64,000 nucleotides of DNA from Actinernus sp. WN-2022. Lineage: Eukaryota; Cnidaria; Anthozoa; Actiniaria; Actinernidae. Position numbers and translations under genes: made by a program. How positions within the stretch are numbered: position 1 is the first letter of the stretch; the number at the start of each line of letters is the position of its first letter. The stretch spans positions 159,050,431 to 159,114,430 of the forward strand of contig JAOWCC010000577.1 in NCBI GenBank assembly GCA_030867875.1. Reading direction: 5' to 3'. This document shows, in pieces, positions 1 to 12,600 of the stretch. The notes beneath the pieces are model-generated. The model was not told the DNA's origin. It did no database searches and saw only the letters and a list, made by a program, of their open reading frames with translations.

Positions 1-503
1 TTTTCGAATTCCTTTCAACGAAGACGAAAAATATGGTTTATCTCGGACTGAAATTAACGTCGGGCATCTTGTATCCAGTGAGTCTGTTCGATCCTGATTT
101 TATTGTATTGTGGTTCCCGCTGCCTTGTAAAGACCAAGTTCAGGCAAGAAGTCTTCACAGGGGATGTATTCGCGTTGTCGTCTGGCGGATAGCAAATATC
201 GGGTCACGTGACGCATCTCTCCAATCACGCGCGAGAGAATATATTTAATGGTACAGATTGTATTTAATGGGACATCATCTGATCATCGAAGCTCACAGTT
301 TTCCCCGAGCTTCGCTCTCGGGAACAGTTCTCTTCTCGGATCAGATAATGTCCGCGGAAGAAATATCAGGGCATATTTCAACGCCACGAGTAGGTTATTG
401 TTAATATACCATGCTAATTAGCGTCAACCGGTCTGACCGGTCTTTTGGTTATTTTTCCTCTTTAGTGTCAGCAGCCACCAAACTTGTTTAGCGGACTATT
501 AAC

Positions 504-654
504 CTGTTGAAATAGCAATCTTGTCCTGGAGCTTGACAGAGGTCACCACCGTTTCACAGCGGTTCAGCTTCTTACACTCCTCCAGAGGGTTGTTCTCAAA
601 CCTGGTACACGTAATGCAATCTCTGCTACGGCTACATATGCCTCCCTCACATGT
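504..654 (-). CDS. ITGB: Integrin beta exon 23: beta-tail domain
   Basis: Encodes [20 protein letters not shown] and further cysteines in KLNRCE. It ends in phase 1 at a GTTAAT donor. No downstream exon with a membrane segment was found in bases 1-503, so the gene continues off the window. Confidence 0.93.
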
Positions 655-3600
655 CTGTAGAACAACGAACAGCGGTCATAGTCACTCATACAATCTGCCA
701 TCTTCAGATACCCAGGGGCGAATACCCAGAGGCACACACCCAGGGTATCTGAGGATGACAATCCACCATACAGCAGCAAAACTGTAAAAGCTGCCTAACG
801 CGACTTTCTTTAAAACTGTCGCGTGCCTAGCGCGCGGTGATTAATAATAATAATAATGACATTTGTATAACGCATATACATAAATGTTCTATGCGCTTGA
901 CAACTACATGTACTAAATAAGTGTAAATATAAATAAGTGTAAATACAAATATCTGCGCATAAATTACATTCAGCTGAAAACAAGACTGATTACTGTGTAC
1001 AGATTATAGGTAGGTCAAAAAAGGTAGTGTTTTAGTTTAGCTTTGAATTCATTAACGGATGGACTTTGGCATGTATTTAACGGGAGAGAGTTCCATAATG
1101 TAGGTGCAGATACTTGGTAGGCCCGCTGACCATAGGACTTAAGTCTGGCAGAAGGACGGACAAGGCGTATATTAATGTATCAACTGAGGATCGGAGTGTT
1201 CGGGTAGGCTTGTATATAGTTAATAGTTCTTGTAGATAGACAGGAGCTAGGTTATTAAGTGGCTTATACGTTAACAATAATAACTTAAATGTAATACAAT
1301 TAGCCAGTTCTCTAAGGACAGGTGTAATATGATCATTTCTCTTAGAATAAGTTAAGATACGAGCAGCAGCATTCTGAATAGATTGTAACTTCCGTATAAG
1401 ATAGCTATAGGGAGGCCGTGTAATAGGGAATTACAATTATCGAGTGTGGACGTAACAAATGCATGAATAAGTGTTTCAGTGGTGGTCAGCGACAGTAATT
1501 TCCGTATTTTGGAAATGTTCCTTAGCTGAAAAAACGCAGATTTGCAGATTGAGTTAACATGTCGAGTCATATTCATAGTATCGTCAAAGGTTGCTCCAAT
1601 GTTCCTAGCATGGTTTGATGGGTGAATGATGTCTTTTCCCACAGCATGAGATAACTTGTGAGAGCATTGCCGGTGACTGGAATGGATTATTAGGAGTTCG
1701 GTTTTATCATTGTTTAGTTTAAGCTTGTTAGAGGACATCCATTGATCGATTTCAAGTAGACAAGATTCGATGTTAGCTTTGTCGAGGCAAGATCAGTATC
1801 ATCATTTGTCGTGAATGTGGAGTAGATCTGTATGTCATCTGTGTAGAGATGGTAGGACATATTATGCTTTCGCAAGATATTTCCAAGGGGAGCAGTATAT
1901 AGTAGGTATAAGATAGGACCAAGGACGGAGCCTTGGGGTACACCATATTGTAGTTCATGTGTTGGAGAGGAAGAGTTATCAATATGTACAAACTGACTGC
2001 GTCCGGTAAGATATGACTGGAACCAGTTCAACGCTTTTCCTTTGATTCCGAACTGATAAAACAGTTGGTTCAATAGGATAGTGTGGTCGACGGTGTCGAA
2101 TGTGGCTGAGAGGTCAAGTAGTAGTAGAATGACAACGCTGGTTATCAATGGTCATAAGGATATCGTTTTGGACGCGTATAAGTGCAGTTTCACAAGAGTG
2201 GTATTGTTTATAAGCAGACTGGAAGAGTTCATGTAGATTAGTCAAAATTAGGCGATCTGTCAGACGTAAGGAAACGACATTCTCGATAGCTTTGGAGACG
2301 AACTTTAGGTTGGACACAGGTCTGAAGCTTGAAAACAATTGGTGGTCAGAAGAGGGTTTCTTCAATTTAGGACAAAGCGCTGCTTTCTTGAGCGTGGACG
2401 GCATTTCACTGTTTTTAAAACTATCTTTGTGAGGACTGGAAGTATTTTATCAAGACAACCACGCAGTAACATAGCAGGAATCGGATCGAGCATGCAGGAT
2501 TTCTTAGCACTGGGGCCAATGACTGTGGAGAGTTCTTGGATAGTTGTGGGAGTAAAGCACGTAAGTTCACATTGGAGACTGTATACTCAGGATACATATT
2601 AACAGGTTTCGTAGAAGAACTGTCAATGTCTAGTTGGTTTCTAATCTTAGATATTTCATTTTTGAAATAATCTGAAAATTTGTTGAATAGATCTGTGGTG
2701 GACTGACAGGTAGGAAAAAGCTTCTCTGGTTTGCGGTGTAGAAGATGATCTATAACATTGAATAGGGTCTTGTGGTTGGACTTATTTTCACAGATTAAGG
2801 TTGAGTAGAAGTTCATCTGAGCGGTTTTGATCAGATCTCTGACGAGTTGACACTGGTCTACAAATAACTGACGGTCTATATGCAATTGGGATTTCCGCCA
2901 GTGCCTCTCTAGTTGACGACGCTTGGACTGAGCAGTAGAGATTTCTTCAGTAAACCATGGTGCAGCTGGGCGTGACTTGACAACACACTTGCGGAGGGGT
3001 GCGTGAGCATCGATCAAGAGAGAAAGTTCAGAGTGGTATTGTTCGCACAGATTCAGCAATGAAGTCGCGGGCGAGGAGATCAGAGGCGAGTTGGTAAGAT
3101 CGCGACGAAATGCCTCAATGTCAATTGCGCGTAGTTTACGATAGCACTTTTCCAGCTTTGGTTGCCACACGGGACACAAACTTTGGCGACAAATGTTGGC
3201 AAGAAGGCCGTGCAACACATGGAAGACTGGATACGAACTAGAACCTACTAGCTCATCATCATTTTAAAAGTATACATATTGATATTCTTTCTGTACAGAT
3301 ACTGTTTGATACTATATATTATATACATAATTTTCAAAATCATTACTATTTATTATTATTATTATTATTATGATCACTCAATATCTATCATATTATTTAC
3401 AATTACCATTCTCTTGTTATTTTTTCATCTGATTTTATTTATTGTCTTTATCTTAGTCTTTCATAATTTAATGAGGGCCATTATGTAAACTACCGGAAAA
3501 CCGGTAATAATGTTTGTCACCCTCCATAAATAAAGATTCTACTACGACCAATTATTGCCACGATTTTATAATTGATCGTCATGACTTTTAAGTTGGCGTA

Positions 3601-6600
3601 TTGCCAGCGCGCGGCAAATATATTTTGTATACTGACCACACGAAGGTTAGGAATTTTACACCATGGGATGAAGAATATACAGTCACCTAACACAATGCCT
3701 TGGTTATGGTGTGTAACCGCAGCTTAAAATATAATGAAGGATACACAGTCACCTAACACAATGCATTGGTTACAGTGTGTATCCGCGGCTTAAAATGAAT
3801 AATACACAGTCACACAACACAATGCCTTGTTTACACTGTGTTCACTTTGCCTTTGTAGTTCTTTCCGACGTTTTGGGACGCAAAGGATTATGCATAAAAG
3901 TACATTCAAGTTGACATATATTCCGTAACGGTGGGTTGAAATGTTAGATTTGCGTACGTACACTCGGCTAAGTTTAAGAAATTCGCTTAAGAAATATTCA
4001 CAGTACAATAAAACTTAAAATAAAAATATTTATTATCGTTGTGTCATGGTGTTGCGCATGCGTGGAATCAATGTTCGATTGGTGACTGTTAATTGGCTAC
4101 AAACAATTACAGTCTCCTCCTTCAGTGCTTCATTGAATTGATATGCAATATTTTCCTTGAACTCTCGATCTACACACAGTTTATTAGTCATTTCTGCATA
4201 TTGCTTTCATTTTAACCATCCCACATAGACTATATCGCAACTCCGCCGTCGCAGGGCACTCTGGGATGGATATCTCAGTTTTCATTGTTAAATTCAAGAT
4301 GGCCGCCCAACAACAACAATGGAAAACTGAGATATCCATCCCAGAGTGCCCTGCGACGGCGGAGTTGCGATATAGTCTATGTGCGTGAGGTTCATCAGTT
4401 CATCTTTTCACATGAAAATCGCTGAAGATATCTGTCTCCGGCACGGACTGTGAATATAAATACCTCTTATATTCTAATTCGCTCCCCGCTCAAACGAACG
4501 TAAAACGTTTATCATGTAATAAGAACCACTCATTGGGGTGTCTCCACACGAACCGCGCGCCACTGGGTATTTAATCTGGAAGGATAGGACTCGAATAACT
4601 ATGCATCAGTACGCAAACTCCGAATATAAATATATAGTACTATCCCGTCGATTAAGCATTGTATTTAAAACAATGTGCATGCCAACACCCCGATAGCGGG
4701 GTTACATATAACCAAGAGAGCATAAGTAAGAGAGAGAATCTTGTAGCGCGTGGTGTGCGATGATAATGTCGAATAAAATCTATGTTTAGTAACCGGAAGC
4801 AGCTGAAGCAAAGTGCACGATCGCGCGAAAGTCTTGGATGAGATTGTTGTTGCACGCTCGCGCACTTGTTCAGCTCAGCTGCTTCTATTTACTAAACATA
4901 GATTTTAATATACTTTATCATTGCACAAGCGCGCGTATTGTAGATTCCCTCTTACTTATGCTGTCTTGGTATAACCCATGTTAAATACATTTACCATGAC
5001 ACAGATCCTTTAAACGGCTAGGGCATGAACTGATTATTAGTTTTACTTTTACAGACAATCCTCCAGCCGACACGTACCGGACATTGTTCACAGTGTGTTC
5101 CAGTGTATTTACGATTACATCTGCATTCACCACATTTGCACGTCCCATGATCCCCTCCGCTACAAAGTTCCGCCTGAAAGATAAATGAAAGAACATATAT
5201 AAACCCAATTGTTTTAATCATTAATATCGATTCTACATCAAGTGAATAGTTGATTGGAGAACATTTTTTGATTTGAGTGTTGCGTCTATGAGTTATAAAG
5301 GTTTCTATTGCCATTATGCTAATGCATGATGTCAAACCAAGATTGTACTGTCATTTCTTTCTCACTGTGAATGAAACTATTTTCTGATTTAGACAAAATA
5401 TTTAGCAAAATCACCGATATAAACTACAAATATAACATAGATGTTTATAAAGGGTCATTTATCTCTACCAGTACGTTTTTGTATAATAAACGATGACTGG
5501 ATTGACGCCACGGTCCAAAATGAAGAAACACAGAAACCCCTCCCAGCCACACACTGCGGCAGAACATGATGCTCCGCAATGTCCGAGGCATAAACTTTTT
5601 AAGGAAATAATTTTATAATTTAGTAAACTCACCAGTGAATTACGAAGTAAGTAAAGTTAAACCTGTTAAATTCTAAGGCTTAGCTTTGAAGTAGTTTTGT
5701 TGTTTTGGTGAAAGAGTTTACATACGTACCTAAAATTAGAAACATGGGTGATTGCCTTTGTTTTGTTTTAGTTCGGGCGGGAAACTGGCGGGACGCGTAC
5801 GCGCTGGGCTCATCAGAAGCGCATGCGCGTGATGTTTTGCCGCCGACCTCAATCAATGGCAGGTCAGCGGGTAGGTTTAGTACACAGTTGATCACGAGTA
5901 AAGTGCAGGTGTGACACAATAACGTGCAACGGATCTGAAAAGCGGAGTTTTAGTGTATCTTTATCATGTACTTTAAGAAAATAGAACTGAATTCTCCGGG
6001 GTTTTAATCCTGATGATAATTTTCTTTCAGTTCGCTTGGCCTGGCATAAAAAAAAATAGAAATCCAGACGAAATCCACATTACAATATTGGAGATCAAGG
6101 GAAACGGGGAAGAATGGAACCCCTTCCTAAATTGGAGCCATTATTTAAGGGGGACCGTCATTTTGGAGGGGGTAGATACTGTTGACAAATTATCGAACAC
6201 CGTCATGACGTTCAACCTATGACAAGGTAATACGTCATTACTGACCGATGGGCTGTCCGGCCTGCGACATCTGGATTCCCTCTCAAGACAATTCAGCTCA
6301 CCACAGTTGGAGCCGAGGAAATCTTTGTTACATTTACATTCGCCACAATAGCAAACCCCACGCTCAAGACCTAGAGGCCAACAGGAGAAATAAATGGGAA
6401 GGAAATAAATGGATAGGAGATTATAGCACTGTACAGAGTAGTTACCGCAATACGCCAAAGTGTATAACCACCGCTAATGTATATAAATATTTCGCCCCTC
6501 TTATTCAATATGAAACCATTCCAGATTCGAAACCATTCCATTCCAGAGGGGGGCAGTATAAAATGTATCTTATGCAATATTTCTTTCTTTTATCCAGAAA

Positions 6601-9600
6601 AAAAAACAGTGCCATACTGAACTACCGAGAAGGGCGCGATAAAATTTCAAAACTTGGAAGATTTAGTAACGATCCATTTTCACGTAAAAGCCGATGCAAA
6701 CTAACACTTTCTTAGCGTTCGTTCAGGATCGTTTCGAACAGTGCAGTGGTTAAGCGCTTCAAGCGCTTAAAGCTCGCACGCGCCATCAGTGCGCAATGAT
6801 CGGACATTAGAACAAGACTAACTTCTGGCACATCGTTTGATAATAGTTATTGATTTACTGCCCTGAACCTAGAATAGCGCTATATTTGTACCTGTTATAT
6901 GTACAGTTTAACCTCGGGTTAGCGAATTTACCCCGGGCCCTGGGGGATATCCCATCATTAAGTAACGTGGATGACCTCTTTCTCTTAGGCCCGTTTCAGA
7001 TGGCGAATTTTTCATGCGCCGAATTCAATGCTAATGAGCCAAGGTAACACTGAAACAATAGATTTAGCTCATTAGCCATAACGATAGATTTAGCTCATTA
7101 GCCATAACAATAGATTTAGCTCATTAGCCATAACAATAGATTTAGCTCATTAGCCATAACAATATATTTAGCTCATTAGTCATACATAGATTCAGCTGAT
7201 TAGCATTAGATACGGCGAATGGAAAGTTCGCTATCGGAAACGGGCCTAAAGGATACTAAATCATGTGGGAATTTAGCCAAGAGAAAATGCAATATTTGGT
7301 CAACGAATCACATTTCCAAAAAAAAAACATCGGACTAGTGTACCGAGGCCGTGGGTTCGAATCCCATTCAGGGCAAATTTTTCTCTTTCACCTTTATTCT
7401 GATTATATATATATATATGTATATGTACAAATAACGTAGACATATCCTGTGTACAGGTCTTGAACGTACCTCCACACATCTTCTTTTGGTGCTTCTGACA
7501 CGTCAAATCACTGCACTGACACTTGTCGCCGTACCTGTCCTGTTCAAGACAAGTTCAAACGATTTATCAAAGTCCTTGTCTATAAATAGCTTCCAAGATT
7601 AGGCCTTTTGCAGGAAACAGTCACGTGCTGATGTATCACTTCAATAAGGAATGAATTGAGCTCGTGATCCCATGGGAAAGGCTTTACTGGAAACAGTCAC
7701 GTGCTGATATATCACTTCAATAAGGAATGAATTGAGCTCGTGATCCCATGGGAAAGGCTTTACTGGAAACAGTCACGTGCTGATATATCACTTCAATAAG
7801 GAATGAATTGCGCTTGTGATCCCATGGGAAAGGCTTTACTGGAAACAGTCACGTGCTGATATATCACTTCAATAACCAATGAATTGAGCTCGTGATCCCA
7901 TTGGAAAGGCTTTACTGGATGGCACTGGAAACAATCTTTAGAAAGATCGATACTCGATTGGAGGTGTAAAATAGTATTTACAAACAGGTTTTGCTAATAA
8001 CACTACCGATCTTGTACAAGTGCCTTTAAATAAATGAAGTCAGATATGTTTGCCATCCAGTACAACCACGTGATCGTATCCTGCACAAGGCCCGTTGTTT
8101 ACTGACGTGCTGTTTTCTTCTCAGTCTTTCTCTTCTCCCAGCTTTATTTATTGTGTTTGGAATGAGCTATGTTCTGATGCTCTGCATGATCTGTAGCTTG
8201 GTTTCAGGATTTTAATGTTTGTGATTTAATTGGCCTCATGAGCTGCGCCACTTTAGCATCAGTGATCGACGATACTAAACAAATATTGTGTTCCCTTATC
8301 TCACTTGGAACGATAAAATAAGAGTCATTTTTACGCTTTCAAAAACGATTTCTCGACGTTATAATGAGCTTGAAAAGGTTATTGTTCAAAATAACAAAAC
8401 ACGTCATGACACTTACTGCATTACAGACACATTTTCCACACACACACTGCCCATTACCGCTACAAGGCTCTTCTTCTGTTGAATTGGTTCTGTAAAGAAA
8501 AGGGGAACCAATTGTGTTGACCTGTTAATGAGCATTTTTACTGTTCAAAACTGTCAGAGATTCGTAACGTAACGATATGGCGATGTAGCACGGACACTCA
8601 GTTCCTATGAGCTATATACCGTGCGTGTTACAGTAAGGCATGCCCGCGCGTGTTACAGTACGGCATGCCCGCGCGTGTTACAGTACGGCATGCCTGCGGG
8701 TGTTGCAGTACGGCATGCCCGCGCATGTTACAGTACGGCATGCCTGCGGGTGTTGTAGTACGGCATGCCCATGCGTGTTCCAGTACGGCATGCCTGCGGG
8801 TGTTACAGTACGGCATGCCCACGCGTGTTGCAGTACGGCATGCCCGCGCGTGTTCCAGTACGGCATGCCCGCCCGCGTGTGTTACAGTACGGCATGCCCG
8901 CGCGTGTTGCAGTACGGCATGCCCGCGCGTGTTGCAGTACGGCATGCTGTGACGGCGTTGAAATGTTTCTTGTTGTTTATATTCAACAAAGGTGCTGAGT
9001 ATCGCAAAATTACAGTACGATAAAAGTCACAGAACAGTGATAGTCTCGTTGCTTTTCTTTCACTTACACAAAGGATGCAAAAGGACGTCTGTTGCTATCG
9101 CTATTACAAAATATGCGTGAAGCAAGCGGATTTCAATTCAAGATATGCATAGTAAAAGAAGCAACAGTGGAAAATATGGCATCTGATGCTGCAACAGCCC
9201 GATTAGCTGTTATACTTCGAGTCCTCGGGCGTTTAATTCGTTTAATTCGTAGATTAAAGAAGGCTTTGATTTCTACTGCTATTATGACTGTGAGTAAGTA
9301 CTACGTTGCGTGTTTGTCGGTTTACAACACATTTTCTTCCCTGCTACCAGTGATCTCTTCCTTCCGCTGTCATAATCCTCCGCGTGACTTTGAAACCCGA
9401 TGTAAATCATGGTTTGTTTTCCATGCGCATCACGCATTTCAGGGAAAAACCGGTTTCAAATCCTGTTCGTTGACGTGGTTGGTGGTATATCAAAGAAAGC
9501 GTCATATACCTTTCTCTTTCTCCCTCGCCGTGAGCCGGAAGTAAGAGATCTCTGTTATCAGGGAACACCTAATCGTGGCTCGGCTGGTACTCACATTTTA

Positions 9601-12600
9601 CACTTGTCGACGTCTTCGCTTTTATCAAAAGGGCTGTCACATTCGCACTTTTCACCATACCTTCAGCAGAACAAAAAGCGCAAGTGGTTTATATCTCAGT
9701 GCTATTCTATTATGAACATAATCCTAGTTAGTTTGATAACTTTAATCGACAATACAGCGGTTTTCAATTGAGTGTCGTGAAACCAAAACCAGTGAGCCAA
9801 TCGTAGGAGAAAGTAAACACATAAATGAACCAATAACGAACTGAAGTAATTCACGATTGGTTTTACTTCAACTAATCACGAAGCAAAGTGAAACGCAATC
9901 ATGGATAACTAGCCAATCAAATTCGACACTCAATTGAAAACCGCTCTAAACAATACCATAATGGGAATTTAACATAAATATATCCTGTTGTTCTGATTGG
10001 CTAAGCCACATAGTTCTCGTTATGGAAATGTACGTATTCATATCTAAATAAACGAATTATTCTGCGTTTATTAACAAAAAAGGAATCATATTATACGTGT
10101 TATCATAGAAGCGTGGCTCAGGAAAGTTTGCGTGAACTTGCATGAAGTTTTGAGTGTAAAAACCTCTACCTTGGGGCTCGTTAATTCTCAGCACTCTTTT
10201 CTCTCCGGCAAATCTCCTCGTGTGACCATAGTGTTGAATATTGAAATACTTATTTTATTGCAGTGGTATTAGAATACTCGTATTCTCACAGAGTACTTGA
10301 AACAAGCTTCCGTGTATAGAGGATAAAACATAAAACGTTTCGCCCTGCAATCTCGTTCTTAAAGACCAACAAATTGGCGATGATGTCATTTCAAACCACA
10401 TGGATCGATATCCCTTTAGTATCACTCTAAATAACAAATTGATGCCATTTCAAACCACATGGATCCCTTTAGTATCACTCTAAATAACAAAGTGATGCCA
10501 TTTCAAACCACATGGATCCCTTTAGTATCACTCTAAATAACAAATAGATGACGTCATTCTGCCGTGTGTCTGCCCTCTTATAGATTACGCACAGATGACG
10601 TCAAAAGGTGTGCATCTTTAAGAGGTTAGATCCACGGCAAAATGGTATCTATGTGTAGTTTTATGCAATAATTAGCGAGAAAAGAAGGATACAAAATGAG
10701 TTCATGCAAAGCGTAGCGTCATCGGTGCATCAGTACTACAATAGATCATGACTCACGACCAATCAGAGCGCGTGTTTCACACTGTATATTGTATAAATGA
10801 ATGTCTAATGGTAAGGGATTTGGTGACAAGGCTGGAATCTCATCATACCTTCCTTTGTGACAGTCACATTGTCCACATGCATACGTCCCGTTACCATGGC
10901 TACACCTACTGCTGTTTTCTTCCTGAATGAGAGAGAGGAAACCAGACTGATTATTGAATGCAAGTCTGATTAAGCAAACGTGTCTTAGTAGCCTTTAGCT
11001 CTCTTTACTATCGCTAATTTAAGTCCCCAATTGCTGGCCCAGCCAAGCCGGAAAAACACTGAACTTTCCACATGACAGGGGAGTGGCCATCTTAGTAAAC
11101 GGCAGGCATTAGAGGTGTGGATATTATTCGTTTGGCGGGAGAGCGAGAACAGGGTAAACCATCGTGAATCTCCCGTCGAAATTAGGACCGGAAAGGTATG
11201 AATATCACATCACACAAATGCACTTACTTACCTTGTAGTCTGGTCCTTCACATTTACATTTGCAAATGTACTCAAGATCGAGGGTAACAGATCCAAATCC
11301 AGGAACTCGAATTGGAAAACTAATGCAGAAATAAATCGTATCAAATCATTTGTTTGGTAATTCGTCAGAACAAAAAAGTTCCAACTTTACCTTCCACGTT
11401 TAATCTGCATTTCCTTCGTACATCGTTCAACTTTTACCCAAACGTTGAAGTACACCTGTCAGAAACATGATTAGTGGTTATTGACTGAACGCGAGGGGTG
11501 AATAAGAATTCGAACGCGAGTGACTATGTAAATTTTCCGGGGTAAATATGTGCATGTAGCCATGGGGTCTAAAACAAGCCCCTGTTTTACGAGAAAAGTA
11601 TAGCTCCAAAACCCGGGATTTCCAATTTTTTATCAAAACGATATTTCGTTAATAACTCTGACTGATTATTGAGTCGTCTATTACCCAGAATTCCATCCTG
11701 ACTGATTATTATGAATCGTCTATTACCCAGAATTCCATCCTGACTGATTATTATGAGTGAATCATCTATTACCCAGAATTCCACTCTGACTGATTATTCA
11801 ATATGATCTCGAGTTTGAAATTACGATTATTTTCACTAATATGCAGTGGTAATTAGGTTTTCCCATGGGCTAGAACTCTCCACTTTCTTTTCAGCTTTAG
11901 GAGAGAGGGTTTTAATATCCAAGAAACTGTGATAGGTCATTATCATACTACTTGTTATCGATATTAGCCAATTACCTGCTTGGATATTTTACAAAGCACA
12001 AACTTTAAAATGTTTGAATATTAATTCATATTACTAAATGCTATTTACATGAATAAGCCACTTTCAAAATCGTGCACAATGTTGCGCAATGCTTTAACTG
12101 CCAAATTAACATTTAGGATTTGTACAACTGCGCATGATCCTGAAACTGGTCTATTACCTTTCGATAAATGATTGAATCACACGCATAAAGAGCCTCTTAC
12201 CTTTTGTCCTATGCCCACTTTAGTGCATTCTTTCTGGTTGAGAATTTGATTCCTGGAATGAAACAAATACTTATCTATTGAACAAGCAAGAGGTCACTGA
12301 AGAAATTATGATGGACTGTGTATAACGCCAGGTAAAGAAAACAGTTTATTTTTTCCACGTAACAAGCCATAAGTTACTGGGTTTATATGTAACTAACGAA
12401 CATACCGGGTTTGACGCGCGATATAAATTATCAAACAATATGACACAGTTCATTAGTGTGACGTCATCACTTTTATGTCAAGCGTAAGGCCCGGTAATTC
12501 TTAGTTTTGTGAATAATAAACAGAATCTTACATAGAAAAATGCGCTTAGAAATGCGTTTTTTACCTTCTGACTTGACTGACTTTGACTGATCTTATGACT

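Noticed and set aside
1..503. The integrin transmembrane and cytoplasmic exon
   Set aside because: No hydrophobic segment followed by a basic tail with NPxY is encoded on the minus strand here; it must lie beyond the window.
4652..4865. Overlapping minus-strand ORFs near 4.7 kb
   Set aside because: They lie within an inverted-repeat element and have no homology.
6297..6370. Shorter exon 21 ending at TGTG|GTGAGC
   Set aside because: It exits in phase 1 and cannot join exon 22, which must start in phase 0; it would also lose expected I-EGF cysteines.
8623..8950. Cysteine- and histidine-rich frames in the 25-bp array
   Set aside because: Several overlapping frames on both strands are open for the same reason; there is no start, splice or homology support.
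9595..9660. Shorter exon 18 using an earlier GTAAAA donor
   Set aside because: It would create an in-frame stop with every candidate exon 19 acceptor.
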